From contig JAYRJU010000008.1 in assembly GCA_041906145.1 (NCBI GenBank), positions 62,001 through 126,000 on the forward strand: DNA of 64,000 nucleotides, in the 5' to 3' direction. A program made the translations under genes and the position numbers. Of the stretch, positions 52,313-61,730 are shown piece after piece (the first letter of the stretch is position 1; the number at the start of each line of letters is the position of its first letter). A model generated the notes under the pieces. The model ran no database searches. It worked only from the letters and a program-made list of their open reading frames with translations, and was not told the DNA's origin. The stretch is from SHVO01 sp041906145 (lineage in GTDB: Bacteria; Pseudomonadota; Alphaproteobacteria; Rhodospirillales; Rhodospirillaceae).

Positions 52313-53710
52313 TTAATGCCCCACGCTTTCCGTCGGAAGATCAAGACCGCTTGCCTTTAGCTGCCCGGCAAGTTCGGCTTTCAGCATATCCAATGCACTG
52401 TCGCTCGCCGCCTCGGCGCGCGCGACCAGCACAGCCTGCGTGTTCGACGCGCGCAGCAGCCACCAGCCGCCGTTCGAGTTCACGCGCACGCCGTCGATAT
52501 CGGATACATTCGCGCCGGACTTCTGCAGGCGCGCCTTCACTTCGTCTATGACCGCGAACTTGCGAGTGTCGTCGCAGGGGAAGCGCAACTCCGGCGTGTT
52601 CACCATGATCGGCATCGCGTCGTAACGCTTGGCGAGATCGAATTTGCCTTCCCGGGCCATGATCGACAGAAATCGCACGGCGGCATACACGGCATCGTCG
52701 AAGCCGTAGTACTTGTCCGCGAAGAAGATGTGCCCACTCATTTCACCGGCCAGCGGCGCCTTGGTTTCGGCCATCTTGTTCTTGATCAGCGAATGGCCGG
52801 TTTTCCACATGAGAGGTTTGCCGCCCATGCGGCCTACTTCGTCGAACAGCGCCTGGCTGGCCTTCACATCGGCGATGATCGGCGCGCCCGGTAAATCATT
52901 GAGGACGTCCTCGGCGAGCACCTGCAGGATCTGATCGCCCCACAGGATGCGGCCCATGCCGTCCACGACGCCTATACGATCGGCGTCGCCGTCAAAGGCG
53001 AAACCAACGTCAGCCTTCTGTTTGGCGACTTCGGCGATCAGTTGTTCGAGGTTCTTGGGCACCGTTGGGTCCGGATGATGCGCCGGGAAAGTGCCATCGA
53101 TCACGCCGTTCAGCACGATGTGCGTACCGGGGAGCTTTTTCACGAGCGCCGTGACCACTTCGCCGCCGGCGCCGTTGCCCGGGTCCCACACGGCCGTGAG
53201 TTCGCGCGTACCTTTGAAGTCTTTCAGAAGGCGGTTGATATAGTCGTCGAACACCGGGGTGTCGGTGACCGTACCGTCCGCGCCATCGGTTTCACCGCGG
53301 GCGGCCATCTCGCCGAGCTTCTTGATGTCGCCGCCGAAAAACGGCTTCTTGTTGAGCATCATCTTGAAGCCATTGTGGGTCGGCGGATTGTGCGACCCGG
53401 TCACCATGATGCCCCCGTCCGCGCCGCGCTCCATGGTCGCGAAGTAGAGCATCGGTGTCGGACCGCGGCCGACGCGTTCCACGTCGATCCCGGCCGAACG
53501 CAATCCTTCGACAAGCGCAGCCTCCATCCCTGGAGAACTCACGCGGCCGTCGTAGCCGACACAGACACGCTTTCCACCGGAGCGCTTAACAAGCGTTCCG
53601 AAAACTTTCCCCACAGCCATGGCGTCCGCTTCGGAGAGCGTTTCACCGACGATGCCGCGAATGTCGTATTCCCGAAGAACGGTGGGATGGAAAGCGTGTT
53701 TGAAGGTCAT
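52313..53710 (-). CDS. Phosphomannomutase/phosphoglucomutase
   Basis: 465 residues, alpha-D-phosphohexomutase fold. The phosphoserine loop is VTGSHNPPTHNGFKM, the Mg loop is FDGDADRIGVVD, the sugar-specificity loop is GEMSGHIFF, and the phosphate-binding C-terminal region ends with RVNSNGGWWLLRASNTQ. It belongs to the AlgC/ManB branch. Its start overlaps the ugd stop by four bases (ATGA). Confidence 0.93.
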   Translation of the reverse strand: MTFKHAFHPTVLREYDIRGIVGETLSEADAMAVGKVFGTLVKRSGGKRVCVGYDGRVSSPGMEAALVEGLRSAGIDVERVGRGPTPMLYFATMERGADGGIMVTGSHNPPTHNGFKMMLNKKPFFGGDIKKLGEMAARGETDGADGTVTDTPVFDDYINRLLKDFKGTRELTAVWDPGNGAGGEVVTALVKKLPGTHIVLNGVIDGTFPAHHPDPTVPKNLEQLIAEVAKQKADVGFAFDGDADRIGVVDGMGRILWGDQILQVLAEDVLNDLPGAPIIADVKASQALFDEVGRMGGKPLMWKTGHSLIKNKMAETKAPLAGEMSGHIFFADKYYGFDDAVYAAVRFLSIMAREGKFDLAKRYDAMPIMVNTPELRFPCDDTRKFAVIDEVKARLQKSGANVSDIDGVRVNSNGGWWLLRASNTQAVLVARAEAASDSALDMLKAELAGQLKASGLDLPTESVGH

Positions 53711-55170
53711 GGGCGTGCAGTACTCACGTTGATGTCCGAGGAAGCGGCCTTGCTTTGCGTTACGGGCCCCGCGCCGAGGCCAGTCGCGGCCTTCAGGGCC
53801 GCAAGCGGATCGGAGCCAACATTAGGGTTTTGGACGGTGATTGCCTCCGGCGAGGCCGGCATTTCCTGCGGGCGGCCGATACTGGTGTAGTGGAAGCCCG
53901 CGGCTTTCACATCGGCCGGGGTATACACGTTGCGCAAATCGATGAGGACCGGCGATTTCAGCAAAGATTTGGCGCGCGGCAGATCGAGATTGCGGAACTG
54001 GTTCCACTCGGTGAGCAGCACGACCGCATCGGCGTCCTTCATGGTGTCGTAGGCGTCATTGCAGTAGACCACGTTCGGAAGCAGTTTTTTGGCTTCGTGC
54101 ATGCCTTCCGGGTCATAGCCGCGCACCGTCGCGCCTTGTTCTTCGAGCGCGGGAATGATCGAGAGGCTGGGAGAATCGCGCATATCGTCCGTGTTCGGCT
54201 TGAACGTCAGGCCCAGGAACGCGATGGTCTTGCCCTTCACGGACCCACCACAAGCCGCGGCGATCTTGTCGGCCATCTTGCGCTTGCGCTTATCGTTGAC
54301 GTCGACAACCGTCTCGATGATGCGCAGCGGCGCGCCGTAATCCTGCGCGGTCTTCACGAGGGCGAGCGTGTCCTTCGGGAAGCATGAGCCGCCGTAACCG
54401 GGGCCGGCGTGCAGGAACTTCTTGCCGATACGCCCGTCGAGACCAATGCCCTTGGCGACGTCGTGCACGTTGGCGCCCACCTTCTCGCACAGATCGGCGA
54501 TTTCATTGATGAAGGTGATCTTGGCCGCGAGGAACGTGTTCGCCGCGTATTTGATCAGCTCGGAGGTTTCGAGCGAAGTAAACATAATCGGCGTTTCGAT
54601 CAGGTACAGCACGCGATAGAGCTGGCGCATAACCTTCTGCGCGCGCTCACTTTCGGCGCCGATCACCACCCGGTCCGGGCGCATGAAGTCGTTGATGGCC
54701 GAACCTTCACGCAGGAACTCGGGGTTCGACGCGACGTCGAATTCGAGGTCCGGGCGCGCGGCGCGGATGATGCGCTCTACTTGACGGCCGGTGCCCACGG
54801 GGACTGTCGACTTCGTCACCACGACCGCATAGCCCGTAAGATTGGCGGCGATGTCCATGGCCGCGCCATAGACGTAGGAAAGATCGGCGTGACCGTCACC
54901 ACGGCGGCTCGGCGTGCCGACGGCGATGAAAACCGCATCAGCGCCGGCGACCGCGGCTTTGATGTCGGTGGTGAAGGTCAGGCGGCCGGCGGCGGCATTG
55001 TCCGCGACCAAGGTGTCGAGACCCGGTTCATAGATCGGGATCTCACCCTTCTTGAGCCGCGCGATTTTCTCGGCGTCGCGGTCCACGCAGACCACGTCCA
55101 CACCGAACTCGGAAAAGCACGCCCCGGACACAAGGCCGACATAGCCTGTACCGATCACTGCGATGCGCAT
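53707..55170 (-). CDS. ugd: UDP-glucose 6-dehydrogenase
   Basis: 487 residues; two-step NAD oxidation of UDP-glucose to UDP-glucuronate. N-terminal GTGYVGLVSGACFSEFG, the Glu/Asn block FLREGSAINDF, catalytic Cys in GYGGSCFPKDTLAL, and C-terminal AFLGLTFKPNTDDMRDSPS. The last 45 residues (after YTSIGRP) are a non-conserved Ala/Ser-rich tail. GAGGAGAG lies before the ATG. It is in a run with galU upstream and the hexomutase downstream. Confidence 0.95.
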   Translation of the reverse strand: MRIAVIGTGYVGLVSGACFSEFGVDVVCVDRDAEKIARLKKGEIPIYEPGLDTLVADNAAAGRLTFTTDIKAAVAGADAVFIAVGTPSRRGDGHADLSYVYGAAMDIAANLTGYAVVVTKSTVPVGTGRQVERIIRAARPDLEFDVASNPEFLREGSAINDFMRPDRVVIGAESERAQKVMRQLYRVLYLIETPIMFTSLETSELIKYAANTFLAAKITFINEIADLCEKVGANVHDVAKGIGLDGRIGKKFLHAGPGYGGSCFPKDTLALVKTAQDYGAPLRIIETVVDVNDKRKRKMADKIAAACGGSVKGKTIAFLGLTFKPNTDDMRDSPSLSIIPALEEQGATVRGYDPEGMHEAKKLLPNVVYCNDAYDTMKDADAVVLLTEWNQFRNLDLPRAKSLLKSPVLIDLRNVYTPADVKAAGFHYTSIGRPQEMPASPEAITVQNPNVGSDPLAALKAATGLGAGPVTQSKAASSDINVSTARP

Positions 55171-55226
55171 CTATCTCTCCTCTGGAGCAAAAAGGTCAAA
55201 AAAAACTTGCTCCCCCAAGAAGCCCC

Positions 55227-56102
55227 TTAAGAGTTCATGAGCCGCGCGAGCAGCGGCCTGAGACGCGGCGCGAGTTCCGGGTTCGCCAAAGCAAAAGCGA
55301 CGTTTGCTTCGATGAAGCCGACCCTCGTTCCGCAGTCATACCTCTTCCCCTCGAAGCGCAGCCCGTGAAAGGGCGTGCGCGATATCGTCTTATTCAAGGC
55401 GTCGGTCAGTTGAATCTCGTTACCGGCGCCGCGCGTATGTTTGTCCAATTCGTCGAAAACGGAGTGGTCCAGCACATAGCGCCCGATGATCGCCAAGGTT
55501 GACGGCGCCTTCTCCGGCTGCGGCTTTTCCACCAAACCGCGAGCCGAGGCGAGCTTACCGTCGTCGGACGCGACATCTAGAATGCCGTAGCGGCTGGTTT
55601 GATCCCGCAGAACATCTTCAACCGCCACAACGTGACCGCCAACCCGGGCATGGGCGTCAATCAGCTGTTTCATGCAGGACGTCTGCGACAGAACCATGTC
55701 GTCGGGAAGGATGACCGCGAAAGGTTCGCGGCCCACCAGATCCTTGGCGCACCACACGGCGTGGCCGAGCCCCAGCGGTTCGCCCTGGAGCACCACCTTC
55801 ATATTGCCCGGGGACAAGATGGCGTCACGGACCAGCTTCAGTTCGGCGGTCTTATTCTTAGCTTCCAGCGACGCTTCGAGCACCGCCTGGGCCGAAAAGT
55901 GCGCGGCTATGGCTTCCTTGCCCTCGGCGCTCACGAAAATGAACTCTTCGATCCCCGCCGCGCGGGCTTCCTCGACTGCATATTGGACCACCGGCTTATC
56001 GACGACCGGGATCATTTCCTTAGGGATGACTTTAGTGGCAGGAAGAAATCGAGTGCCGAGGCCGGCGACAGGCAGGACCGCCTTACGCACGCGCTGAGCC
56101 AT
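55227..56102 (-). CDS. galU: UTP-glucose-1-phosphate uridylyltransferase
   Basis: 291 residues. The N-terminal nucleotide loop is AVLPVAGLGTRFLPATKVIPKEM, followed by PDDMVL, VEDV, the GLVEKPQPE block and YDCGTRVGF. It supplies UDP-glucose to the dehydrogenase encoded 57 bp downstream. Envelope or capsule polysaccharide synthesis is the likely destination; no glycosyltransferase is in the window. Confidence 0.95.
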   Translation of the reverse strand: MAQRVRKAVLPVAGLGTRFLPATKVIPKEMIPVVDKPVVQYAVEEARAAGIEEFIFVSAEGKEAIAAHFSAQAVLEASLEAKNKTAELKLVRDAILSPGNMKVVLQGEPLGLGHAVWCAKDLVGREPFAVILPDDMVLSQTSCMKQLIDAHARVGGHVVAVEDVLRDQTSRYGILDVASDDGKLASARGLVEKPQPEKAPSTLAIIGRYVLDHSVFDELDKHTRGAGNEIQLTDALNKTISRTPFHGLRFEGKRYDCGTRVGFIEANVAFALANPELAPRLRPLLARLMNS

Positions 56103-56200
56103 TGATGATCCTTATCGAACAATTGCGAAGGAGCCGGCGGGGAACCGACCGTAAGAATTTGTGACACGCCACAGGTCGGCGTGGCAATGCAACCTTTCAA

Positions 56201-56947
56201 TTATGAAGATGTTCCCTTTAGGAGAAAATCCTTTGCCTGGTTCACCTTAGCGGCCAGATAGTCGCTCCCGCCCCGGTCTGGGTGAAGTTGGGCCATCAGC
56301 TTCCGGTAGGCGGCTTTGACCTCCTCCGGCCCTGCCCCATCCTTCAAGCCGAGAATTCGCAAAGCCTCATCCCGGCTCATGGCGCCGCTCGTCGCCGGAG
56401 GGGCGCCGGGGCCTGGCCCTTGGGTCTCGCGCCAATCGGGGTGACCCCGGTCCAGGAACGCCTCGAGGAGGTTCACGGAATCCGCGTCGCTCGCGACCTC
56501 ATTCAGCAATTTCATCAGATCGGCGAGCGGCATCTGGCTCAACCGCCGCCCGCGCGCGCGGCCCGCCGTGACCTCGCCGTCCATGGCTCCCGACGAAAGG
56601 TCTAGAGTCATGTTTAAGAACGCGCTGGTGACATGTGATGCATTCTGGGATGCCGGGCCGGCGCCAAAGCCCCTCCCAAAACCGAAGGAACGGAACATGC
56701 CGGTGAACTGGCGCATGGAGTTCACCATATGGAACACACGCCATGCCCAGGCGAAGAACGCCATCAGAAGGCCCATCGCAGCGCCAAGACGGCCCGTGCC
56801 GGCCAGCACCACGATGCCGAGAATCAGGACACTGGCGCCGATCCACTTGGCCGACGATTTGACCTGTTTCACATCGGCGTCGGAATACCATTTGAGCAGG
56901 AAATAGATGGCGACGACGACCGCTATGCCGAGAAGAAGCGGGCCCAT
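56201..56947 (-). CDS. Membrane-anchored DnaJ-domain protein
   Basis: 248 residues. An N-terminal membrane helix (about 4-20) and a second hydrophobic segment (35-70) precede a Gly/Phe-rich loop. The J domain is C-terminal (about 188-248): AAYRKLMAQLHPDRGG with the essential HPD. A TerB-like helical patch may lie at 110-165. It starts on the stop of the vWA gene (TAATG). Confidence 0.85.
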   Translation of the reverse strand: MGPLLLGIAVVVAIYFLLKWYSDADVKQVKSSAKWIGASVLILGIVVLAGTGRLGAAMGLLMAFFAWAWRVFHMVNSMRQFTGMFRSFGFGRGFGAGPASQNASHVTSAFLNMTLDLSSGAMDGEVTAGRARGRRLSQMPLADLMKLLNEVASDADSVNLLEAFLDRGHPDWRETQGPGPGAPPATSGAMSRDEALRILGLKDGAGPEEVKAAYRKLMAQLHPDRGGSDYLAAKVNQAKDFLLKGTSS

Positions 56948-57660
56948 TAGGTTTTACCGCTCACTTGGTGGGTGATCTGCAGCGCCGCGCCGCCGGCTTT
57001 CGCGCCATAATTCTCCAAGGCTTTCCGCCCGCCGGCCGCGAATACCGCGACGGCTTTGAGAAGGTCGCGCAGTTGCTGCGCGCTGTTCGCATCGAAGGCG
57101 GAATAGGCGCCGCGCGTGATGCGTGCGATCTGACGGAAGACGCTGCCCGCAGGCTCGCCGCCACCTTCGTGGAAGATAAACACCGGCACGCCTTGCAGGC
57201 CGAGCTGGCCCGCGGCATCGGCAATCGCATCCTGGGATTCTTCGACCGCGTCGCCAATGAAGACCACAGCATTCACCTTGGCCGCCTTCGACGCGGCCAG
57301 CGCATGCCGCAGCACACGGACGATCTGCGTATTCCCGCCTTCGACATCGACCGTCCGCATCAAGCCGACGACGCGGCCCGGATCGCCGAGCCAGGGGCTT
57401 GCCCCGAAATCCATGACGCCGCGATAATAAACGAGCTGGACGTCGAGCCCGCCCACCGTCGCGGCCTCCTTGAACATATCGCTCTGGATCGCCATGGCCT
57501 GTGTCCAGCTGGGCCCGCGGCTCGCGGTCGCATCCATGGCGAAAATCAGCCGCCCGTTCTTGGCGTCCGGGGCACGCATGGGCGTCTTAGCCGCCTGATC
57601 GAGGAAAGCGGCGACGCTATTTGAGGTTGGACGCGTGGTGGGGGTCTTGTTACCGGACAT
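56947..57660 (-). CDS. von Willebrand A-domain protein
   Basis: 237 residues. The MIDAS-like start is IFAMDATASRGPSWTQA (DATAS in place of the usual DxSxS), with later VFIGDAVEES. It begins 15 bases after mipZ and is coupled to the DnaJ gene, so mipZ-vWA-dnaJ look like one transcript. Function unknown. Confidence 0.83.
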   Translation of the reverse strand: MSGNKTPTTRPTSNSVAAFLDQAAKTPMRAPDAKNGRLIFAMDATASRGPSWTQAMAIQSDMFKEAATVGGLDVQLVYYRGVMDFGASPWLGDPGRVVGLMRTVDVEGGNTQIVRVLRHALAASKAAKVNAVVFIGDAVEESQDAIADAAGQLGLQGVPVFIFHEGGGEPAGSVFRQIARITRGAYSAFDANSAQQLRDLLKAVAVFAAGGRKALENYGAKAGGAALQITHQVSGKT

Positions 57661-57675
57661 AACCTTGATTTGGCA

Positions 57676-58494
57676 TCAGGCGCTAATCAGCGATGTCTCC
57701 AGAGTATCTATAAGTCCGAGCGCAATCATCAGAGCCCGCAGCTCCTGCCGGGCCGCCACATGGGACATAGCGAGCGCTCCGTCCTTTGCAAGGGCGGCGA
57801 GGTCCTCCACCGTCAATCCGTCGAGAAAAAGCTCGCGGTACACCACACGTTCGGCGATTCCATCCACGAGGCGGAAACCGATGCGCCGCGCGAGTTCAGC
57901 CAAGAGCTTCGCGACAAGCTTTTTGTTGCGCGCTTCCAGCTGGCCGAGACGGTTGCGCAGGACGACCCAATCTATCGAACCGCCGTCGCGCTTAGCCCGC
58001 AGCTGCTTCGCGCGCCACACGCGTTCCGCATAGTGGCTCGGGCGCACGATCGTCTGCTTCAAGGGGTCGACGTCCGACATGACATCGAGATCGATCAGGC
58101 TATCGTTCATCGGCGTGACGATCACGTCCGCGAAGGAATGCCCGATCTGCGACAGCGTGGTGTCGAAGCCCGGTGTATCGACCACGACGACGTTGTGTCC
58201 GCTCGTCTCCGCCATCACGCGCGGCAGCTCAATTTCGTAACCAGCTTCGTCGGCGCGTGAATTGATGGCGTGGTGCGCGGGAAGCGGAATGGGAAGCCCG
58301 GTGCGCTCCTTGTAACGTTTGCGATTGGCCACGTACTTGCTGAGCGTGCCTTGGCGCGCGTCAAGATCGACTGTCGCGACAGAAAGGCCGCGGTTCATCA
58401 AGGCCACCGCGAGATGCATGGCCAGAGTTGATTTGCCGGTTCCGCCCTTTTCATTGCCGAAAACGACGATCCGGGGCGTGGATGGGGAACGCAT
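57676..58494 (-). CDS. mipZ: Division-plane positioning ATPase MipZ
   Basis: 272 residues, ParA/MinD family. It begins RIVVFGNEKGGTGKSTLAMHLA (deviant Walker A), DLDARQGTL and VVDTPGFDT, with the MipZ-specific long insert including LPIPLPAHH. In Caulobacter this protein forms a gradient from ParB and blocks FtsZ assembly near the poles. This is a strong alphaproteobacterial marker. The ATG at 58494 matches homologue starts; one at 58506 is possible. Confidence 0.92.
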   Translation of the reverse strand: MRSPSTPRIVVFGNEKGGTGKSTLAMHLAVALMNRGLSVATVDLDARQGTLSKYVANRKRYKERTGLPIPLPAHHAINSRADEAGYEIELPRVMAETSGHNVVVVDTPGFDTTLSQIGHSFADVIVTPMNDSLIDLDVMSDVDPLKQTIVRPSHYAERVWRAKQLRAKRDGGSIDWVVLRNRLGQLEARNKKLVAKLLAELARRIGFRLVDGIAERVVYRELFLDGLTVEDLAALAKDGALAMSHVAARQELRALMIALGLIDTLETSLISA

Positions 58495-58700
58495 TCTGCC
58501 TACCATAACTGAACGAGCGGGAATCTTAATCGCCGCGAGGGGCGGCGTCTCCCTCGATTTGCGTGCAACCGTATCCGTGGGCCCCTCCCGGGCGCCGAGC
58601 GCAACAATTATTTGGCAGGCCTTTTGGGTCTGCAGGCGCGGGGATGAAATTCGGCAGATGTGGTATGCTGGCATGATCGAGGGCGAAGGATTAAGCGTGC

Positions 58701-59798
58701 ATGGAGAATGTCGATTGCATCGTGATCGGCGCGGGTGTCGTGGGACTCGCCGTCGCCAGGGCAATGGCGCGCAAAGGCCGCGAGGTCATCATCCTCGAAA
58801 AGGCCGATGCTTTTGGGACGGAGACCAGCTCGCGCAACAGCGAGGTGATTCACGCCGGCGTGTTTTATGTTCATGGTAGCCTCAAAGAGCGCTTATGCAT
58901 CGAAGGCCGCGACAAGATGTACGCCTTCTGCGACGCGTACGGCGTGACTTATAAACGCAGTACGAAACTGATCTATGCGGCCGACGAAACCGAGCTCGAC
59001 GGCCTGAAGAGCCTCCAGAAGCACGCGGCCAATAGCGGCGTCTATATGACCTGGATGAGCGCCGCCGACGCGAGGCGCCTGGAGCCGGAGCTTCACTGCG
59101 CCGCCGCGCTGCATTCTCCCTTGAGCGGCATTGTCGACAGTCATGCGCTCATGCTCGCATTCTTGGGCGACGCGGAAGCCCACGGCGCCTCCATTGCCTA
59201 CAACAGCCCCGCCATCGGCGGACGCGGCGCCGAGGACGGCGTCGAGATCGAGACCGGAGGCCCGGACGCCATGAGCCTCAAGGCCCGCACCGTCATCAAC
59301 TGCGCCGGTCTCGGCGCTCAGGCCATCGGCCGTGCGATCCAGGGCGTCCTCCCGGCCAGCATCCCGCCTCAGCATTATGCAAAGGGCAGCTATTTCTACC
59401 TGTCGGGGAAAGCGCCCTTCAGCCGGCTTATTTACCCTTTGCCGGGCCGGGCGAGCCTAGGCCTCCACTATACCCGGGACCTTTCCGGCCAGGGCCGGTT
59501 TGGGCCGGACCTGGAGTGGGTCGACGCCATCGATTACCAGGTCCAAGAGTCGCGAGAGCGCCTGTTTTACAAGGAAATCCGGCGGTACTGGCCTGGACTG
59601 CCAGAGGGCGCCCTGCGTCCTGGCTACAGCGGCATCCGGCCTAAAATCCAGGGCCCCGGCGAAGCCGCCAGGGACTTCTTAATCCAGATGCCAGACGAGA
59701 CCGGCGTTAACGGTTTCGTTGCCCTTTACGGCATAGAATCGCCAGGGCTCACCTCATGTCTCGCCATCGCGGATTGGGTGGCGGAGCGGATTACGTGA
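58701..59798 (+). CDS. L-2-hydroxyglutarate oxidase-like FAD oxidoreductase
   Basis: 365 residues. The FAD Rossmann motif is CIVIGAGVVGLAVARAMA, followed by TSSRNSEVIHAG, YVHGSLKERLC, HYAKGSYFY and GYSGIRPKI. This matches the LhgO/YgaF branch of the DAO family. It oxidises L-2-hydroxy acids and passes electrons to quinone. Divergent from mipZ. Its stop overlaps the next start (GTGA). Confidence 0.9.
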   Translation: MENVDCIVIGAGVVGLAVARAMARKGREVIILEKADAFGTETSSRNSEVIHAGVFYVHGSLKERLCIEGRDKMYAFCDAYGVTYKRSTKLIYAADETELDGLKSLQKHAANSGVYMTWMSAADARRLEPELHCAAALHSPLSGIVDSHALMLAFLGDAEAHGASIAYNSPAIGGRGAEDGVEIETGGPDAMSLKARTVINCAGLGAQAIGRAIQGVLPASIPPQHYAKGSYFYLSGKAPFSRLIYPLPGRASLGLHYTRDLSGQGRFGPDLEWVDAIDYQVQESRERLFYKEIRRYWPGLPEGALRPGYSGIRPKIQGPGEAARDFLIQMPDETGVNGFVALYGIESPGLTSCLAIADWVAERIT

Positions 59799-61075
59799 TC
59801 AGGCGCATTTTACCGACCTTGCTGGCAACGACCTGCCTGTTCTCCCTCGCCGTCGCAACGGCGCAGGAGAAGCCGGTTCCGCCTGCCGCAGGAGCACCCG
59901 TCGGGCGCCCACTGGGCCCTCCACCGGGCGCCGGCCTCGAAGGCTCGGACCCGGAACCGGAAGAACAAGCGCCCGAAGCGCCCGCGATCCCTGTCCCCGC
60001 CGCCAATGCCAAGCCCGGCGTCCCAGGCGGGCCCGGTTCGCAACTCCTCGACCGCACGCGCACCTTGCTCGGCGAGATCGAGGTGCTCGACATCCCCCTT
60101 CAGGAAATCCCCAACTACCGCGCCTACATGCGCGAAATGGTCGAGGACCTGGCCGCCTACGCTGAAAAGCGCGACCCCAACTTCATCGTCGTTACCCGCC
60201 CCGGCTTCGATCTCCTGTCGTGGAGCCGCCGCGAGTTCGACCTCGCGGAGATCAAACGCGATCCGCTCGCGAAAATTCCGCAGGACGCCATTGTCCAAGT
60301 CGGCACGCCGATGCGCCGCTATATCCAAAGCATCGATGGTTTTATGCTGAACGGCCAGTTCTGCGCGCCCTTGCGCGTTCCCGGCGCCGATCTGCAAGCC
60401 ATGCTGAAACAGGGCTTGAAGGCGCTCACGATTGAACACTGTCAAACGCCAGATCAAGCCTCGGCCGCCCTGCAAACCGCCGTCCGCATGGGGGTGGTCT
60501 CGCATATCGATTTGGACGATACCGACGATTTCGCCCGCACGCCGACCCGCCGCCCTTCGCCGGAAAATCCGCGCAACGTTGAGGCGCTGCTGGGCGCGCG
60601 CAACATGGTGATGCTGCTCGACAGCCGCGATTACGCGACGCGCGAAGAATGGTTCGCTGCCATGGCGGGCACGAACTACGACGTCCTGGTCACGGACGCC
60701 TTCTACAAAGGCAACCGTTCGCTGACCAAAGACGAAGTGCATCATCTGAAATTCAAAGAAATGGGCGCCCGCCGTCTCGTGCTGGCGCGCATGTCGGTCG
60801 GATACGCCGAGGACGAGCGCTTCTACTGGCAGCGCGAATGGCAGATCGGCGAACCGACCTGGATCCAGGCGCTGGGTCCCGAACGCGCCGGCCAGTATGT
60901 CGTCGAGTTTTGGAATCCCGCCTGGAAAGCCATCATCGGCCGCTACTTCGCCGGAATCATGGACCTCGGTTTTGACGGCGTCGTCCTCGACGGCGTCGAG
61001 GCGTACCGCCGCTGGGAATTCATGACTCCGCTCGATCCCGTTGCGACCACGCAACGTGACGACGCTCAGCGCTAA
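59795..61075 (+). CDS. Secreted GH114 / TM1410-like glycosidase-type protein
   Basis: 426 residues with a signal peptide and a Pro/Ala-rich linker (residues about 25-90). The barrel domain has FIVVTRPGFDLLSW, the LVLARMSVGYAEDERFYW block, YVVEFWNPAWKAIIGRYFAG and GFDGVVLDGVEAYRRW, which resemble the TM1410/GH114 (endo-alpha-1,4-polygalactosaminidase) fold with acidic active residues. The GTG start overlaps the LhgO stop and has GGAG upstream, which argues for coupled translation. Substrate unknown. Confidence 0.78.
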   Translation: MIRRILPTLLATTCLFSLAVATAQEKPVPPAAGAPVGRPLGPPPGAGLEGSDPEPEEQAPEAPAIPVPAANAKPGVPGGPGSQLLDRTRTLLGEIEVLDIPLQEIPNYRAYMREMVEDLAAYAEKRDPNFIVVTRPGFDLLSWSRREFDLAEIKRDPLAKIPQDAIVQVGTPMRRYIQSIDGFMLNGQFCAPLRVPGADLQAMLKQGLKALTIEHCQTPDQASAALQTAVRMGVVSHIDLDDTDDFARTPTRRPSPENPRNVEALLGARNMVMLLDSRDYATREEWFAAMAGTNYDVLVTDAFYKGNRSLTKDEVHHLKFKEMGARRLVLARMSVGYAEDERFYWQREWQIGEPTWIQALGPERAGQYVVEFWNPAWKAIIGRYFAGIMDLGFDGVVLDGVEAYRRWEFMTPLDPVATTQRDDAQR

Positions 61076-61103
61076 AAATAAGCGAAAGAGTTTTTAGGCG
61101 AGT

Positions 61104-61116
61104 GCGGCTTCGCCGC
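61104..61116 (-). terminator. Small GC hairpin after the Hpt-like gene
   Basis: GCGGC-TTC-GCCGC, followed on the minus strand after a few bases by CTAAAAACTCTTT. A near-identical GGCGGCTTCGCCGCC sits at the end of the gene (about 61129-61143). Confidence 0.5.
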
Positions 61117-61118
61117 GT

Positions 61119-61634
61119 TTAAGCAGAGGCGGCTTCGCCGCCACCGGTCATTTTCTTGATGACCAGCGCGAGACCCGCGACGATCTTCTGGCCCATGGGC
61201 CCGCCGTCGCCTTCCATCTTCTGCTGCATGATGAGACGCAAGGTCTCCACATGTACCTTCACGCCTTCCATCTGCGCGTCGGTCAGATCGTCGCCGCAAT
61301 CCTCAATGAAACGCGCGAGCTGCGCGCCGACGTTGGAGATCAGCGGATAGCCGAAGCTTGCGCCCTGCCCCTTGATGAGCTGGACGATCGCATACAGTTC
61401 CTGCACGCGTTCAACGCGATTGGTCTTGTCCTTCAGTGTCGCTTCGTAAGCGGCCTGGAGGCGATTAAGATCATCACCCACGGCTTCGAGATAATCGAAT
61501 TTCGCATTGCTCATCGACTTTTCGGCCGCATCCAGCCATACGCCGTCGATGGTGCTCGTAACCCCAGCCAGCTTCTGTTTCTGCCGCAGATTGTTCGGCG
61601 GCGTAATGTATTGAACTTCCGGCTTGTCAGACAT
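61119..61634 (-). CDS. Hpt-like four-helix protein without the phospho-histidine
   Basis: 171 residues. The segment LYAIVQLIKGQGASFGYPLISNVGAQLARFIEDCG resembles the histidine phosphotransfer helix 'aHxLKGxaxxfG...l', but Gln replaces the His. It is preceded and followed by long helices. It could therefore be a structural relative rather than a phosphorelay member. Stand-alone gene between the GH114-like gene and mgtE. Confidence 0.6.
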   Translation of the reverse strand: MSDKPEVQYITPPNNLRQKQKLAGVTSTIDGVWLDAAEKSMSNAKFDYLEAVGDDLNRLQAAYEATLKDKTNRVERVQELYAIVQLIKGQGASFGYPLISNVGAQLARFIEDCGDDLTDAQMEGVKVHVETLRLIMQQKMEGDGGPMGQKIVAGLALVIKKMTGGGEAASA

Positions 61635-61730
61635 CAGTGGTCCTTGGGGCGAACCTGGAAACGTTCCAGGGTACGGCGAGCGGCGTGAAGTGTACCTGTC
61701 CCCTGCCCATTTTTCTACCCGCTAAAGGGG

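Noticed and set aside
59810..61054. 414-residue open frame opposite the GH114-like gene
   Set aside because: Shadow frame with no family pattern.
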